From: Psychromonas ossibalaenae ATCC BAA-1528 | GTDB taxonomy: Bacteria > Pseudomonadota > Gammaproteobacteria > Enterobacterales > Psychromonadaceae | Length of the DNA stretch: 64,000 bases | Assembly (NCBI RefSeq): GCF_000381745.1 | Contig: NZ_KB906973.1 | Coordinates: 62,001 to 126,000 of the forward strand | Reading direction: 5' to 3' | Shown here: piece after piece, positions 52,703-61,468 of the stretch | Numbering within the stretch: position 1 is the first letter of the stretch | How the letters are laid out: each line of letters opens with the position of its first letter | The notes under the pieces: generated by a model | Told to the model about the DNA's origin: nothing | Seen by the model: the letters and a program-made list of their open reading frames with translations, nothing else | Databases searched by the model: none | Translations under genes and position numbers: made by a program

Positions 52703-53224
52703 ATGGTTCACCATCATTTGCCACACTTTGATACCATTACTCATTATCAGTTTATTACTTTTCGTACAAATGATAGTACTGATGCATTTCTACATAAATT
52801 ATCAGTTCAAAACCAACCTAATAATAAAAAGCAATTACAGGCTGATTGTCATCTTGATACGTCATATCTGGGGGCATATTTAAATGACGATGTTTTACTA
52901 TATTTATGTGAGTTCATAAAAAGTAAAAATCGAGAATTATACCAACTCATTGCTTTTGTAATAATACCTAATCATGTCCATTTATTAATTAAACCACTTA
53001 AAAGCCTTCCTGTGCTGATGCATAGCATTAAAGGTGCGAGTGCTAAATCGATCAATGAGATTATCGGTAGAAGTGGTCCGTTTTGGGCTGCAGAATATTA
53101 TGATAAGGCGATTAGGGATGAGAAGCATTTTAATATTGTTTATAACTACATAAAAAATAATCTGTTGAAACTAAATGAAGAAGAATCGATTTTAAGATTC
53201 TATGGGATTTATGAAATAGAATAA
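52703..53224 (+). CDS. REP-associated tyrosine transposase (RAYT, IS200/IS605-like HUH family)
   Basis: A single-strand-specific Y1 transposase homologue of 173 aa. The His-hydrophobic-His motif is in IPNHVHLLIKP, and the C-terminal block PFWAAEYYDKAIRDEKHFNIVYNYIKNN is the family signature with the catalytic Tyr region. The N-terminus (YQFITFRTND) matches the first strand. RAYTs are domesticated transposases that move or maintain REP sequences. ATG 52703 is chosen because AAGG lies 8 bases upstream; the frame before it is REP sequence. REP-like units lie on both sides, so enzyme and substrate are together. The gene looks intact. Confidence 0.92.
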   Translation: MVHHHLPHFDTITHYQFITFRTNDSTDAFLHKLSVQNQPNNKKQLQADCHLDTSYLGAYLNDDVLLYLCEFIKSKNRELYQLIAFVIIPNHVHLLIKPLKSLPVLMHSIKGASAKSINEIIGRSGPFWAAEYYDKAIRDEKHFNIVYNYIKNNLLKLNEEESILRFYGIYEIE

Positions 53225-53239
53225 TTTACGGAGCACTGT

Positions 53240-53427
53240 GTATTCTGGGCTTGGGATTTCATTCCCGGCGGTGTTAGCTTGTATATCCAGGAACTGGGGG
53301 GGGGAACCCCGGCAGTTTTTTTGATTTGTGTTTTCAACACAGGACCGGAGCTGAAGCACCGGTTCCTAGGTGTGGCGAATCAGCCACATCGTATATACTG
53401 GAACTGGGGGGTAACCCCGGCGGTTTT
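53240..53427 (+). repeat. REP-like repeat array, right of the RAYT gene (three units)
   Basis: Units at about 53240 (diverged), 53282 and 53391 share the core GGAACTGGGG...AACCCCGGCG with those on the left and have the same direction. The unit at 53282 holds a run of nine G. Between units, CACCGGTTCCTAGGTGTGG and neighbouring bases form further small hairpins. The array ends about 27 bases before the glpG stop and may shape the 3' end of that transcript. Confidence 0.82.
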
Positions 53428-53453
53428 GATTTTCGCAGCTAACAACCTCTCAT

Positions 53454-54290
53454 CTATATTTTTATTTTGGAACAAATAGCCGCTAAAACTAAACCGGCGA
53501 ATAAACCAAGCAGATGTGCATAATTGGCAACATTTACCGGTAATAAATCGACAAATCCAAAAACAAGCCAGGCCATTAGAAAGATAAAATAGGAGTTTGG
53601 TAAATTTACCTCGGAGCCTTTATTAAGTTTGCCGTATAACCAGCAATAACCAACCAGACCATAGACAACGCCGCTTAAACCGCCAAAGTAAGGACTAACT
53701 AGATAGTACTGCGCAAGATTGGCAGCTACAGCCGAGAAGAAGAAAAGTATCAATATGCGCTGCTTACCATGCTGTTTTTCAACAATGCCCCCTAACTGCC
53801 ACCACCAGAGTAAGTTGAAAACAATATGCAGAAGACTGAAGTGTAAAAAAGCAGGGGTAACAAAACGCCAGCTTTGTGTGTAGTCAAAAGGCTGCTGGGT
53901 AAAAAATGCAAAAACGGACGGAATGGGGTTAAAGAAACCTAAACTTGTCAGGGTAAATATAACAACACAAAAGGCAAATACTGAATGGGTTATAAGACCT
54001 GCATGGCTGATGAAGTTACTTATTATATTGGAGTGTACATAAGCTAAGTGATCACTATCATTGTTTGTTGTACCTGTATGCCAGCTTACTGAAATATATT
54101 TTGGATCGTTGGGATTTTGTAAAAACAGTTCAAGCTCTGCCTGTGCCCTAGGAAGTAGTGGGCTTTGTTCTATTAGTAACTGGTAGTAAAAGTCATCATG
54201 CTGGATTTTATTTTTAATATTCAGCGCTGTTAAATAATCGGAAAAAGCCTGAGCTGCGCGTAAATTTTGAAATTGATGCAGTGTAAACAT
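53454..54290 (-). CDS. glpG: Rhomboid intramembrane serine protease GlpG
   Basis: Cuts membrane proteins within or near their transmembrane segments. It has 278 aa (E. coli GlpG 276 aa). The N-terminal cytoplasmic domain (about 1-85) is followed by six membrane segments (about 98-275). The catalytic Ser is in GGLSGVVYGLVGYCW and the catalytic His in NYAHLLGLFAGLVLA. The oxyanion-related block HIVFNLLWWWQLGGIVEKQHG is present (His-x3-Asn). It starts 2 bases past the rfaH stop, so the two are co-transcribed; in E. coli they are not neighbours. Confidence 0.95.
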   Translation of the reverse strand: MFTLHQFQNLRAAQAFSDYLTALNIKNKIQHDDFYYQLLIEQSPLLPRAQAELELFLQNPNDPKYISVSWHTGTTNNDSDHLAYVHSNIISNFISHAGLITHSVFAFCVVIFTLTSLGFFNPIPSVFAFFTQQPFDYTQSWRFVTPAFLHFSLLHIVFNLLWWWQLGGIVEKQHGKQRILILFFFSAVAANLAQYYLVSPYFGGLSGVVYGLVGYCWLYGKLNKGSEVNLPNSYFIFLMAWLVFGFVDLLPVNVANYAHLLGLFAGLVLAAICSKIKI

Positions 54291-54292
54291 AA

Positions 54293-54802
54293 TTAACTTT
54301 CCGCTTTTTTAATCTCTTTATTGCAGAAGGAGATTTTATTTTCTTGATTAAGGATATTGAGTAATAACATCGAGCGCTCTAAGCCATCCTGCGCTTCAAA
54401 AATTGCACTTAACCCTTTAAATGAACCGCTCTTAATCTCAACTTTATCACCACTTTTAAATAATGACTGGGTATCAGCTTTAAGATCGTTAATTGAGTGG
54501 CAGGCATTTTCAAGCCGTTTTATGGTTTCCTCGGAAACGCGCGCAATTTCTCGACCAAATTTAACAAAATCATTAATACCACGTGTAGAGCGAATCTTGC
54601 TAAAGTTAGTATATTCTTGATCCACAAATATAAACAGGTAACTTGGAAAAAGAGCTTCTTCAACCGTACTTCTTTTACCTCTAATAATTTTTTCTTTACG
54701 GATTTTTGGAAAAAAGGAATGAATTCCTTGATTCTGTAAATGCAGCTGTGCACGAGATTCTTCTCGACTTTTACAATACACAACAAACCACTGCTTATTC
54801 AT
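54293..54802 (-). CDS. rfaH: Transcription antitermination factor RfaH
   Basis: A NusG paralogue that binds RNA polymerase paused at ops elements and lets long surface-polysaccharide operons be transcribed and translated. It has 169 aa (E. coli 162 aa). The NGN domain (1-100) has the start KQWFVVYCKSREESRAQLHLQNQG, RKEKIIRGKRSTVEEALFPSYLFIFVD and STRGINDFVKFG. A linker is followed by the KOW region (GDKVEIKSGSFKGLSAIF) and a C-terminus that matches E. coli (RSMLLLNILNQENKISF). An ops element lies 310 bases away, ahead of the divergent capsule operon. glpG follows directly. Confidence 0.96.
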   Translation of the reverse strand: MNKQWFVVYCKSREESRAQLHLQNQGIHSFFPKIRKEKIIRGKRSTVEEALFPSYLFIFVDQEYTNFSKIRSTRGINDFVKFGREIARVSEETIKRLENACHSINDLKADTQSLFKSGDKVEIKSGSFKGLSAIFEAQDGLERSMLLLNILNQENKISFCNKEIKKAES

Positions 54803-55063
54803 TAATATCTCTTCTTATGTTTTTGACCGCATCAAGGATACAGAAAATAGGGGCTTGAATCTAGAATCAAAATATATTGTGATTTACGAGAATAAGATAT
54901 GTTTTATTGTCATAAATATAAATCATGCAAGCCGGTTTAATCCTTGCAGTTACTGTGATGTAGCTCTGTTTTAAAATGACTTATCTTTAAAGGTATGATA
55001 TTTGCTTGACTTAAGTGGTAATTATATAAAAATGATTTAACTGGAAATTAGGTATAAAAAAGC

Positions 55064-55130
55064 TATACTACGCGCTCAAAATTTACTATTTCAGGTCTAG
55101 GTTACTTAACTTAGTGGCGGTAGCGTGCCT
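55064..55130 (+). promoter_or_regulatory. JUMPstart sequence with ops element (RfaH recruitment site) and candidate -10 box
   Basis: Bases 55116-55130 read GGCGGTAGCGTGCCT, matching the ops consensus GGCGGTAGCGTG in full. The preceding bases 55092-55115 start with CAGGTCTAGGTTACTTAAC and fit the wider JUMPstart pattern. A TATACT at 55064-55069 could be the -10 box, placing the ops element at about +40 to +55, the usual position. No good -35 is seen, so the promoter part is weak. The element precedes the whole capsule operon. Confidence 0.9.
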
Positions 55131-55185
55131 GAGTATTTGTTTTCTGTGACCTTTTCTCGGTTCCATTTTTTATTAAGTGTCTAAA

Positions 55186-55581
55186 ATGAAAAAACTTTTT
55201 ATAAAAGCAATGGCGTTAAGCTTTATATTTTCTGTTGCTGCTTGTACTTCTCCCCCGCGAGAGGTTACCGCCTCTTTGCCACTGGTCAGTCACTCTCAAA
55301 GCAAACCTAATAAAAAAATAATTCCGCAGCAATATTGGTCTGATCTTGAGAATGTCACGCTTAATTACATTGAGCATCCAACATACCAAATTCAATTAGG
55401 CGAACTTTATACTTCCGCGTTAGGCTTAACATGTCGAGAGTTGACTATTGTTGACAAAGAACAGCAGGTGAAAAGACGCATTGTGTGTAAAGTGCCGTTT
55501 TTAGATGAAAATAATAAACAAGATGAAGCATGGTTTCTAGAGAAAGAAATCATTGAATCCAGCAGTTATGTCGACTTGTAA
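55186..55581 (+). CDS. Lipoprotein of unknown function heading the capsule operon
   Basis: A 131-aa lipoprotein. The signal sequence MKKLFIKAMALSFIFSVAAC has a lipobox VAAC (Cys20). The mature part has no domain I recognise; it contains NYIEHPTYQIQLGELYTSALGLTCRELTI, with conserved-looking Cys residues (near 88 and 104) that may form a disulfide. Small lipoproteins of this kind often precede the Wza/KpsD-like gene in marine capsule operons. ATG 55186 is used; a GTG nine bases earlier is possible. It is 56 bases past the ops element, and 16 bases before the KpsD-like gene. It may help assemble the export complex, but this is a guess from position. Confidence 0.7.
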   Translation: MKKLFIKAMALSFIFSVAACTSPPREVTASLPLVSHSQSKPNKKIIPQQYWSDLENVTLNYIEHPTYQIQLGELYTSALGLTCRELTIVDKEQQVKRRIVCKVPFLDENNKQDEAWFLEKEIIESSSYVDL

Positions 55582-55597
55582 ATAGACTGAATAAACC

Positions 55598-57331
55598 ATG
55601 AAGATAAATACAATAAAAACCATCATAGCGTTCACGTTAGTGTCGTTTACACAAACGGCCATAGCTGCTTTTGAACCAAGCAGTGTCGATGTTGCCTCAA
55701 GCTCGACGACAGACAGCATCCCGACATTAACTAACCCCTCTGCAATCAAATCATTAGAAACGGGCAGTTATAATAAAGCACAGCGAAATGGTGTGTTATT
55801 ACCTGGTGAAGTTGACGTGCGTGAATTGTTACCGTCTTCGGGAGAAGATTTTCCGCCGCCTTATGGTGCGAACATGTTTGCTGGGGGGTATGAGTCAGAA
55901 AGGACTGATGGGTTAAATGAAAATTACTTAATTGCACCTGGTGACAAAATTAATATCTGGTTATGGGGAGCTGTTAATTATGCTGACATCACCACTGTAG
56001 ATAACCAGGGTAATATATTTATTCCTAATATTGGTCCGATCAAAGTTGCAGATGTGCCTGCCAGTGATGTTAACAAGTTAGTTACCTCTAAAATCAAAGC
56101 TATCTACACCAATAATGTCAATGTGTACGTAAACTTATTAACCGCAACACCTGTGAGTGTCTATTTATCAGGGGCAATTATTCGCCCTGGCCAATATGCA
56201 GGCATGGCGTCAGATAGTTTGCTGTATTATTTAAAACGAGCGGGTGGTATCGATTCAGAGCGTGGCAGTTACCGTCAAATAGAAGTGTTACGTAATAATA
56301 AAGTAATTAGCAGTATTGATCTTTATGACTTTATTCAGTCAGGAAAACTGCCCAATGTGACCTTTAAAGATAAAGATGTCATTTTAGTTAAACCACAAAA
56401 ACCGGCGATCAACGTGAGTGGCGGGGTGCGCAATCCGTTCCGCTTTGAGCTGCTTAAAGAGATGTCGTCGGGCAAAGAGATTTCAGACTATGCAAGGCCA
56501 CTAGCTAAAATCAGCCACGTCGGGGTATTTGGTAACCGCATTGATGGACCCTTTTCTGTTTATCTTGAATATAACGACTTCTTAGAATTTGAATTAAAAG
56601 ATGGCGACAGTGTTGTTTTTAATGATGATTTGCATGCACAAATCATCGATGTGCAAGTATCTGGTAGTTATTTAGGACCTTCCTATTTTGCAGTTAAAAA
56701 AAGCACCCGTTTACACGATTTGTTAAGTTATATCCCGATAAACCCTGAATTGACTGACAATAAATCAATTTATATATTACGTAAAAGTGTGGCTGAGCGT
56801 CAAAAACAGATGTTATCAGACTCACTGGATAGATTAGAGCGCAGTGTGTTTACTGCTCCTGCCTCATCAGACGGTGAAGCCGCTATTCGTGCAAAAGAAG
56901 CTGAAATGGTCATGAAGTTTGCTGAAAAGGCTCGATTAGTTGAACCGCTTGGTAAAGTCATAGTTTCTGACAATGGAGCCACGGCTAATATCTTATTAGA
57001 AAAAGGCGATCAGATTGTTATTCCGCATTATACGGATTTGATTCAAGTCGGTGGTGAAGTCTTAATGCCGCAAGCTGTTGTGTTTAATGAAAATGCAAGC
57101 ATTGATGATTATGTAGCCTGGGCGGGCGGTTTTACTGACCGGGCTGAAGATGAACGAATTTCTATTGTACGTGCGAATGGTATAGTTGTTTTTGATACTA
57201 AAGCTAAAATTCAGCGTGGCGACCAAATTTTGGTGTTGCCGAAAGTAGATACCAAAACCATGCAGGCAGTAAAAGACATCACACAAATTATTTACCAAAT
57301 CGCCATCGCGGCCAATGTGGTGTTAGATTAG
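55598..57331 (+). CDS. Capsule export protein, KpsD-like (OPX family with SLBB domains)
   Basis: A periplasmic/outer-membrane polysaccharide export protein of 577 aa, close in length to E. coli KpsD (558 aa). A signal peptide without lipobox (ending AIAAFEP) is followed by a PES domain (about 105-190, YLIAPGDKINIWLWGAVNYADI) and several SLBB domains: VYLSGAIIRPGQYAGMASDSLLYYLKRAGGI, VSGGVRNPFRFELLKE, VQVSGSYLGPSYF and VGGEVLMPQAVVF. It should form the exit path together with the KpsE-like protein. The next gene starts at the base after its stop. Confidence 0.9.
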   Translation: MKINTIKTIIAFTLVSFTQTAIAAFEPSSVDVASSSTTDSIPTLTNPSAIKSLETGSYNKAQRNGVLLPGEVDVRELLPSSGEDFPPPYGANMFAGGYESERTDGLNENYLIAPGDKINIWLWGAVNYADITTVDNQGNIFIPNIGPIKVADVPASDVNKLVTSKIKAIYTNNVNVYVNLLTATPVSVYLSGAIIRPGQYAGMASDSLLYYLKRAGGIDSERGSYRQIEVLRNNKVISSIDLYDFIQSGKLPNVTFKDKDVILVKPQKPAINVSGGVRNPFRFELLKEMSSGKEISDYARPLAKISHVGVFGNRIDGPFSVYLEYNDFLEFELKDGDSVVFNDDLHAQIIDVQVSGSYLGPSYFAVKKSTRLHDLLSYIPINPELTDNKSIYILRKSVAERQKQMLSDSLDRLERSVFTAPASSDGEAAIRAKEAEMVMKFAEKARLVEPLGKVIVSDNGATANILLEKGDQIVIPHYTDLIQVGGEVLMPQAVVFNENASIDDYVAWAGGFTDRAEDERISIVRANGIVVFDTKAKIQRGDQILVLPKVDTKTMQAVKDITQIIYQIAIAANVVLD

Positions 57332-58576
57332 GTGGGAAAATCAAAATATAATATTTTGTCGTTGGATCCGATGTATTCATCTTTGCATGAAAAAATCGCA
57401 AAATTAGTAGCGAAAAAAAAATATGCAGTGACATCCTGCTGGGCAAAAAAAGTTTATTTACCCACGTTTAAATTTACTCTTGCAACAAGCATCATCAAAA
57501 ATTACCGTGGTGAAGTTGATCCGCTGGTATTAGAAAAAATCAAAGCATTACCGACGTATCATCATGCGTATGTTAAGAAAGTCGAAAAAAGAGAGCTTAC
57601 TGCAGATGAGTTAAGCTATATGGCTAAGTTTTATTTAGGACTAAAAGTATTTATTCAAGAAAAAAAAATAGAGTTAATTATTGTGCATAATGATACTCGC
57701 TGGTATCACGCCATTGCAATTTTACTCTGTAAAGAACTTGATATTAAATACTTAGTAACCGAACAAGGGTTAATCAGGCCTTACACAACCGTGATTGATA
57801 ACCAAGGTGTTAATGCAAACGCTAACATGGAACTTATTGTTAAAGGTCTAGAACTTAAAGAAAAATTAAACTTCACGCCGAAGTACACGCATGATTCTGT
57901 ATTATCTATGTTTTTCTTTTTTGTGTTTATTGGGATATTTACCTTAGAAAGGACAATTAAAAGCGCGAGCTTACTTAGATATATGCATAATAATTATCGC
58001 TTAGATAAATATAAACAACGCTTTCTAAATAGAGTTATTAAAAAAAATGAAGTAAAGGAAAGGAGGGAAGTCGATAATAAGAGCGCTCTATTGCTTTTAC
58101 AGTTAGAGCATGATTCTCAGTTTTTGATGTATAGTGATTATCAAAATAATCAAGAAGTGATTAATCGAACTCAAAAAAAGTGCAGTCAATTAGGATTAAC
58201 ATTAGCAATAAAAAAACATCCGTTAGATCAGTCTTCATATAAATTAGATAACTATAGTTATTTAGTTGGCGGCGATGTTATTTTATTAGCCAGACAAGCA
58301 AAGCTGGTTATAGCCGTTAATTCTAGTGCAATTTTATCTGTTTTAAAAACTACGACACCACTCTTTATTATAGGTGAGTCTATTTATGAATATAAAAATA
58401 TGGCTGAGTATACTTGCATTGAGAATATCATTTTGCCTACCCGACAAAGCTATGAAGCACGTTGTGATTATATATATAAAATAAAAGAAAATTATTTATT
58501 AAAAGGGGCCGGTTATTCTTTTAATGGCACTTTATTAAGCCATAAATTAATAAGCTTATTAGATGGTAATAGATAA
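57332..58576 (+). CDS. Capsular polysaccharide biosynthesis protein, KpsS/LipB-like
   Basis: A 414-aa protein resembling the KpsS group (Capsule_synth family), glycosyltransferases that start the beta-Kdo linker on phosphatidylglycerol in ABC-type capsules. Supporting parts are the central NDTRWYHAIAILLCKELDIKYLVTEQGLIRP, and a C-terminal half with LLLQLEHDSQFLMYSDY, IKKHPLDQSSY (Lys-His-Pro), VILLARQAKLVIAVNSSAILSVLKTTTPLFIIGE, which is the donor-site region. The start is GTG directly after the KpsD-like stop. The stop overlaps the next ATG by one base. E. coli KpsS has 389 aa. Confidence 0.75.
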   Translation: MGKSKYNILSLDPMYSSLHEKIAKLVAKKKYAVTSCWAKKVYLPTFKFTLATSIIKNYRGEVDPLVLEKIKALPTYHHAYVKKVEKRELTADELSYMAKFYLGLKVFIQEKKIELIIVHNDTRWYHAIAILLCKELDIKYLVTEQGLIRPYTTVIDNQGVNANANMELIVKGLELKEKLNFTPKYTHDSVLSMFFFFVFIGIFTLERTIKSASLLRYMHNNYRLDKYKQRFLNRVIKKNEVKERREVDNKSALLLLQLEHDSQFLMYSDYQNNQEVINRTQKKCSQLGLTLAIKKHPLDQSSYKLDNYSYLVGGDVILLARQAKLVIAVNSSAILSVLKTTTPLFIIGESIYEYKNMAEYTCIENIILPTRQSYEARCDYIYKIKENYLLKGAGYSFNGTLLSHKLISLLDGNR

Positions 58577-59361
58577 TGACATTAGTGAAAAAACGTTCGA
58601 CACTAAGTGTTTGGAAAGATGTTGTTTTTGCGATTTTTCTAAGAGAAATACGCAGTAAATTTAATGATAAACTGGGTGTTAGTTGGGCTGTGGTTTCCCC
58701 TCTTGTTTTTATTATGGTTTTAACAATAATGAGAGGCAGTATGGATGGTGGTGTTACACACTCAATGCCGACGTTCTTTTTTATGGTTTATGGAATACTA
58801 TTTGTTCGGTTTTTTATGGAAACCGTAGGAAGTGTGTCATCAGCAATTAAATCCAATAAACCATTATTTGCATTCAGGCAAGTACAGCCAATCAGTGCCG
58901 TTATTGCTGTTGCTGTATTCGAGTTGTTGAGCCGAATGGTCGTTGTAATATGCATTTTCATCATCGCATACTACTTGAAGATAGAAACTCAGATAAACAA
59001 CCTTTTAGGTGTTATGTTTTGTTTTTTTCAAATATGGCTGCTTGCTGTGAGTGTCGGATTGCTCTTTGCGTTGCTAGCTTGTTATATTCCTGAAGTTAAT
59101 AAAATAAAAAACCTGATGCTCAGGCCGCTTATTTTTATCTCTGGGGCATTTTTTAGCTTGCAGGATATACCTCATGAGTTATGGAAATATTTTACATGGA
59201 ATCCAATTTTACACGCGATTGAATATTCCCGTTATTATGCTTATTCCACTTATGGAACGGTAGGTGTTGATATTACTTATTTAAGTTATTCAACATTGAT
59301 TCTCTTCTTTTTTTCTCTGTGTTGCTACCATGCAGCATGGAAACCCGCAATTAGTAGATAA
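58576..59361 (+). CDS. kpsM: Capsule ABC transporter permease, KpsM-like
   Basis: The membrane subunit of an ABC-2 type polysaccharide exporter, 261 aa (E. coli KpsM 258 aa) with six membrane segments. Family parts are FAIFLREIRSKFNDKLGVSWAVVSPLVFIMVL at the N-terminus and FISGAFFSLQDIPHELWKYFTWNPILHAIEYSRY near the C-terminus. It should pass the glycolipid-linked capsule across the inner membrane. Its ATPase partner KpsT is not next to it or anywhere in the window. Overlap of one base with the gene before and direct abutment with the one after indicate tight co-expression. Confidence 0.92.
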   Translation: MTLVKKRSTLSVWKDVVFAIFLREIRSKFNDKLGVSWAVVSPLVFIMVLTIMRGSMDGGVTHSMPTFFFMVYGILFVRFFMETVGSVSSAIKSNKPLFAFRQVQPISAVIAVAVFELLSRMVVVICIFIIAYYLKIETQINNLLGVMFCFFQIWLLAVSVGLLFALLACYIPEVNKIKNLMLRPLIFISGAFFSLQDIPHELWKYFTWNPILHAIEYSRYYAYSTYGTVGVDITYLSYSTLILFFFSLCCYHAAWKPAISR

Positions 59362-60462
59362 ATGAAAAATATTATTAATCATATTAAACAAAGATTGTTT
59401 CTTTTTATTGTTATTTTACCGTCATTGCTTTTCACTGTTTATCAAATGGTGATAGCAAGCCCAAGATATGAAGCCGCAACCCAGCTTATCGTTCAGCAAC
59501 CCGATGGTATGGCAACCATGGATCCTGGGATGGCATTATTAAGTGGTTTAGGTGTGTCGAAAGGGGGGCATGATACGCAGTTAGTACAATCTTATATTTT
59601 TTCTAGTGATATGTTGGACTATTTAGAATCGGAACTGGAAATAAAAGAACATTATACCAATCATCAATATGACATTTTTAGCCGTTTAAAAAGTGATAGC
59701 ACATATGAAGAATTTTATGATTATTACAAGAGTGTATTAAGAGTTGAAATTGATGACAAATCCTCAATTATTAGTGTTTATGTGCAGGCCTTTGAACCCG
59801 GAATGTCTTATCAAATCACTCAAACGATTGCTGAAAAATCTGAGTGGTTTATAAATAATATTGGTCATCAATTAGCTGAAGCACAATTAGAGTTCATAAA
59901 AAAAGAGCATAAAGTTGTTGAGAATAAATTACAAACTGCACAACAAAATTTAAATGATTTTCAAAACAAGCATAACTTGCTAGATCCAGAGCAAGAAAGC
60001 ATGGCTTTAAGTCAAATTTCGTATTCTATTGAAGCAAAAATTGCACAGAAAAAAGCAGAATTAACCGCTCTTGAATCATTAATGAGTAAGAGCGCGCCGC
60101 AGGTGCTGGCTGTAAAAAATGAATTAAATTCATTGATTACACAATTGAGAATAGAAAAAACACGATTAATAAATGAAAACTCAACACAATCGATAAATAA
60201 TGTATTAAATGACTTTTCAAATTTAAAAATTGACCTTGAGCTGGCTCTGAGGTCTTTTACCTCATCTACTGTTTCATTAGAGAAATCTCGCATTGAAGCA
60301 TACCGGCAGTTAAAGTTTTTAATTGTTGTAGATAAAGCTAAAGTTCCTCAACAGAATAGATACCCGGAGGTATTTTATAACATTTCTTTATTCATATTAT
60401 TACTAACGATTTTTTTCGGAATAATGAAAATTATAATGGCAACCATTCACGAACTTAAATAG
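59362..60462 (+). CDS. kpsE: Capsule export inner-membrane protein, KpsE-like (PCP-3)
   Basis: A polysaccharide co-polymerase-type export protein of 366 aa (E. coli KpsE 382 aa). Membrane segments lie at about 12-30 and 340-360, with a long periplasmic coiled-coil part (about 175-300, including ENKLQTAQQNLNDFQNKHNLLDPEQESM). The block SPRYEAATQLIVQQPDG and the closing segment DKAKVPQQNRYPEVFYNISLFILLL are typical of the KpsE/BexC/CtrB group. It connects the KpsM-type transporter to the KpsD-type exit protein. It starts at the base after the kpsM stop. Confidence 0.92.
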   Translation: MKNIINHIKQRLFLFIVILPSLLFTVYQMVIASPRYEAATQLIVQQPDGMATMDPGMALLSGLGVSKGGHDTQLVQSYIFSSDMLDYLESELEIKEHYTNHQYDIFSRLKSDSTYEEFYDYYKSVLRVEIDDKSSIISVYVQAFEPGMSYQITQTIAEKSEWFINNIGHQLAEAQLEFIKKEHKVVENKLQTAQQNLNDFQNKHNLLDPEQESMALSQISYSIEAKIAQKKAELTALESLMSKSAPQVLAVKNELNSLITQLRIEKTRLINENSTQSINNVLNDFSNLKIDLELALRSFTSSTVSLEKSRIEAYRQLKFLIVVDKAKVPQQNRYPEVFYNISLFILLLTIFFGIMKIIMATIHELK

Positions 60463-60470
60463 AGACCTTT

Positions 60471-61466
60471 ATGAAACATCTAGACATTGCTACCTATTAC
60501 ACTACAGTAGAAAAAAAATTATTTTCTGTTAGTTCTATAAAAAAAACTTACCAGCACCAGGCTGATGCTTTAAATAAAATGGCTGAAAAGATAGAGCATA
60601 ATGAGTATTTAAAAGCATTAGATTTTATGTTTCATTGTAAAGGCCACGTGATTATCTGTGGTATGGGAAAATCGGGACATGTTGGTACTAAAATAGCAGC
60701 AACCCTTGCATCAACTGGAACGCCGGCCTTTTTTCTACATCCAAGTGAGGCATTTCATGGTGATTTAGGAATGATCACAAAAGATGATGTGATCATTCTT
60801 ATCTCAAACAGTGGCGAAACGGATGAAGTATTACAGCTTATTCCTTCTTTAAAGTCTTTCGGCAATAAAACAATCGCAATAACAGGTAAGACGAGCTCAA
60901 CATTAAGTAAAAACTGTGATGCAACGTTATTGCTAACAATGGATAAAGAAGTCTGCCCTAATAATTTAGCACCAACAACATCAACTACATTAACGATTGC
61001 TGTTGGTGATGCACTTGCTGTTGCTCTAATGGAGATGCGTAATTTTGAGCCGAATGATTTTGCTCGTTTTCATCCCGGTGGCTCTTTAGGAAAGCGGCTA
61101 TTAACTCAAGTCAAAGACGTTATGGTGAGTGACAACTTACCGCTGGTAGATGTTCAAGATAAAATGACTGATGTTATTGTTACCATGAATGACAGTAGAA
61201 AAGGTCTGGCTATGGTGACACAGGATAATAAATTAGTAGGTATTATTACGGATGGTGATTTACGTCGCTCTCTGGTTGCCAATAAGCCTCTTAATGAACT
61301 TATTGCCGAAAATGTGATGAGCGAAGCACCAAAAACATGTTTGGAAAATGAAATGTTGATAGAGGCGGAAGAAAAAATGAAAGCTAATAAAATATCCACT
61401 CTTATAGTATTAAGCAACAACACAATCACTGGTCTAATACAGATCAACACATTATCTTGGGACTAA
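60471..61466 (+). CDS. kpsF: Arabinose-5-phosphate isomerase, KpsF/KdsD type
   Basis: Makes arabinose 5-phosphate from ribulose 5-phosphate, the first step to Kdo, needed for the capsule linker and LPS core. It has 331 aa (E. coli KpsF 327 aa). The sugar isomerase domain (about 40-180) has VIICGMGKSGHVGTKIAATLASTGTPAFFLHP, SEAFHGDLGMI and ISNSGETDEVL. Two CBS domains follow (about 210-265 and 275-330: VMVSDNLPLVD, GIITDGDLRRSL, NVMSEAPKTC). It starts 8 bases past kpsE. A second copy (kdsD) is expected elsewhere in the genome for LPS. Confidence 0.95.
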   Translation: MKHLDIATYYTTVEKKLFSVSSIKKTYQHQADALNKMAEKIEHNEYLKALDFMFHCKGHVIICGMGKSGHVGTKIAATLASTGTPAFFLHPSEAFHGDLGMITKDDVIILISNSGETDEVLQLIPSLKSFGNKTIAITGKTSSTLSKNCDATLLLTMDKEVCPNNLAPTTSTTLTIAVGDALAVALMEMRNFEPNDFARFHPGGSLGKRLLTQVKDVMVSDNLPLVDVQDKMTDVIVTMNDSRKGLAMVTQDNKLVGIITDGDLRRSLVANKPLNELIAENVMSEAPKTCLENEMLIEAEEKMKANKISTLIVLSNNTITGLIQINTLSWD

Positions 61467-61468
61467 TC

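Noticed and set aside
53240-53427. Repeat array as a CRISPR
   Set aside because: Units are spaced irregularly, spacers are themselves repeated, units form REP-type hairpins, and a RAYT rather than cas genes is present.
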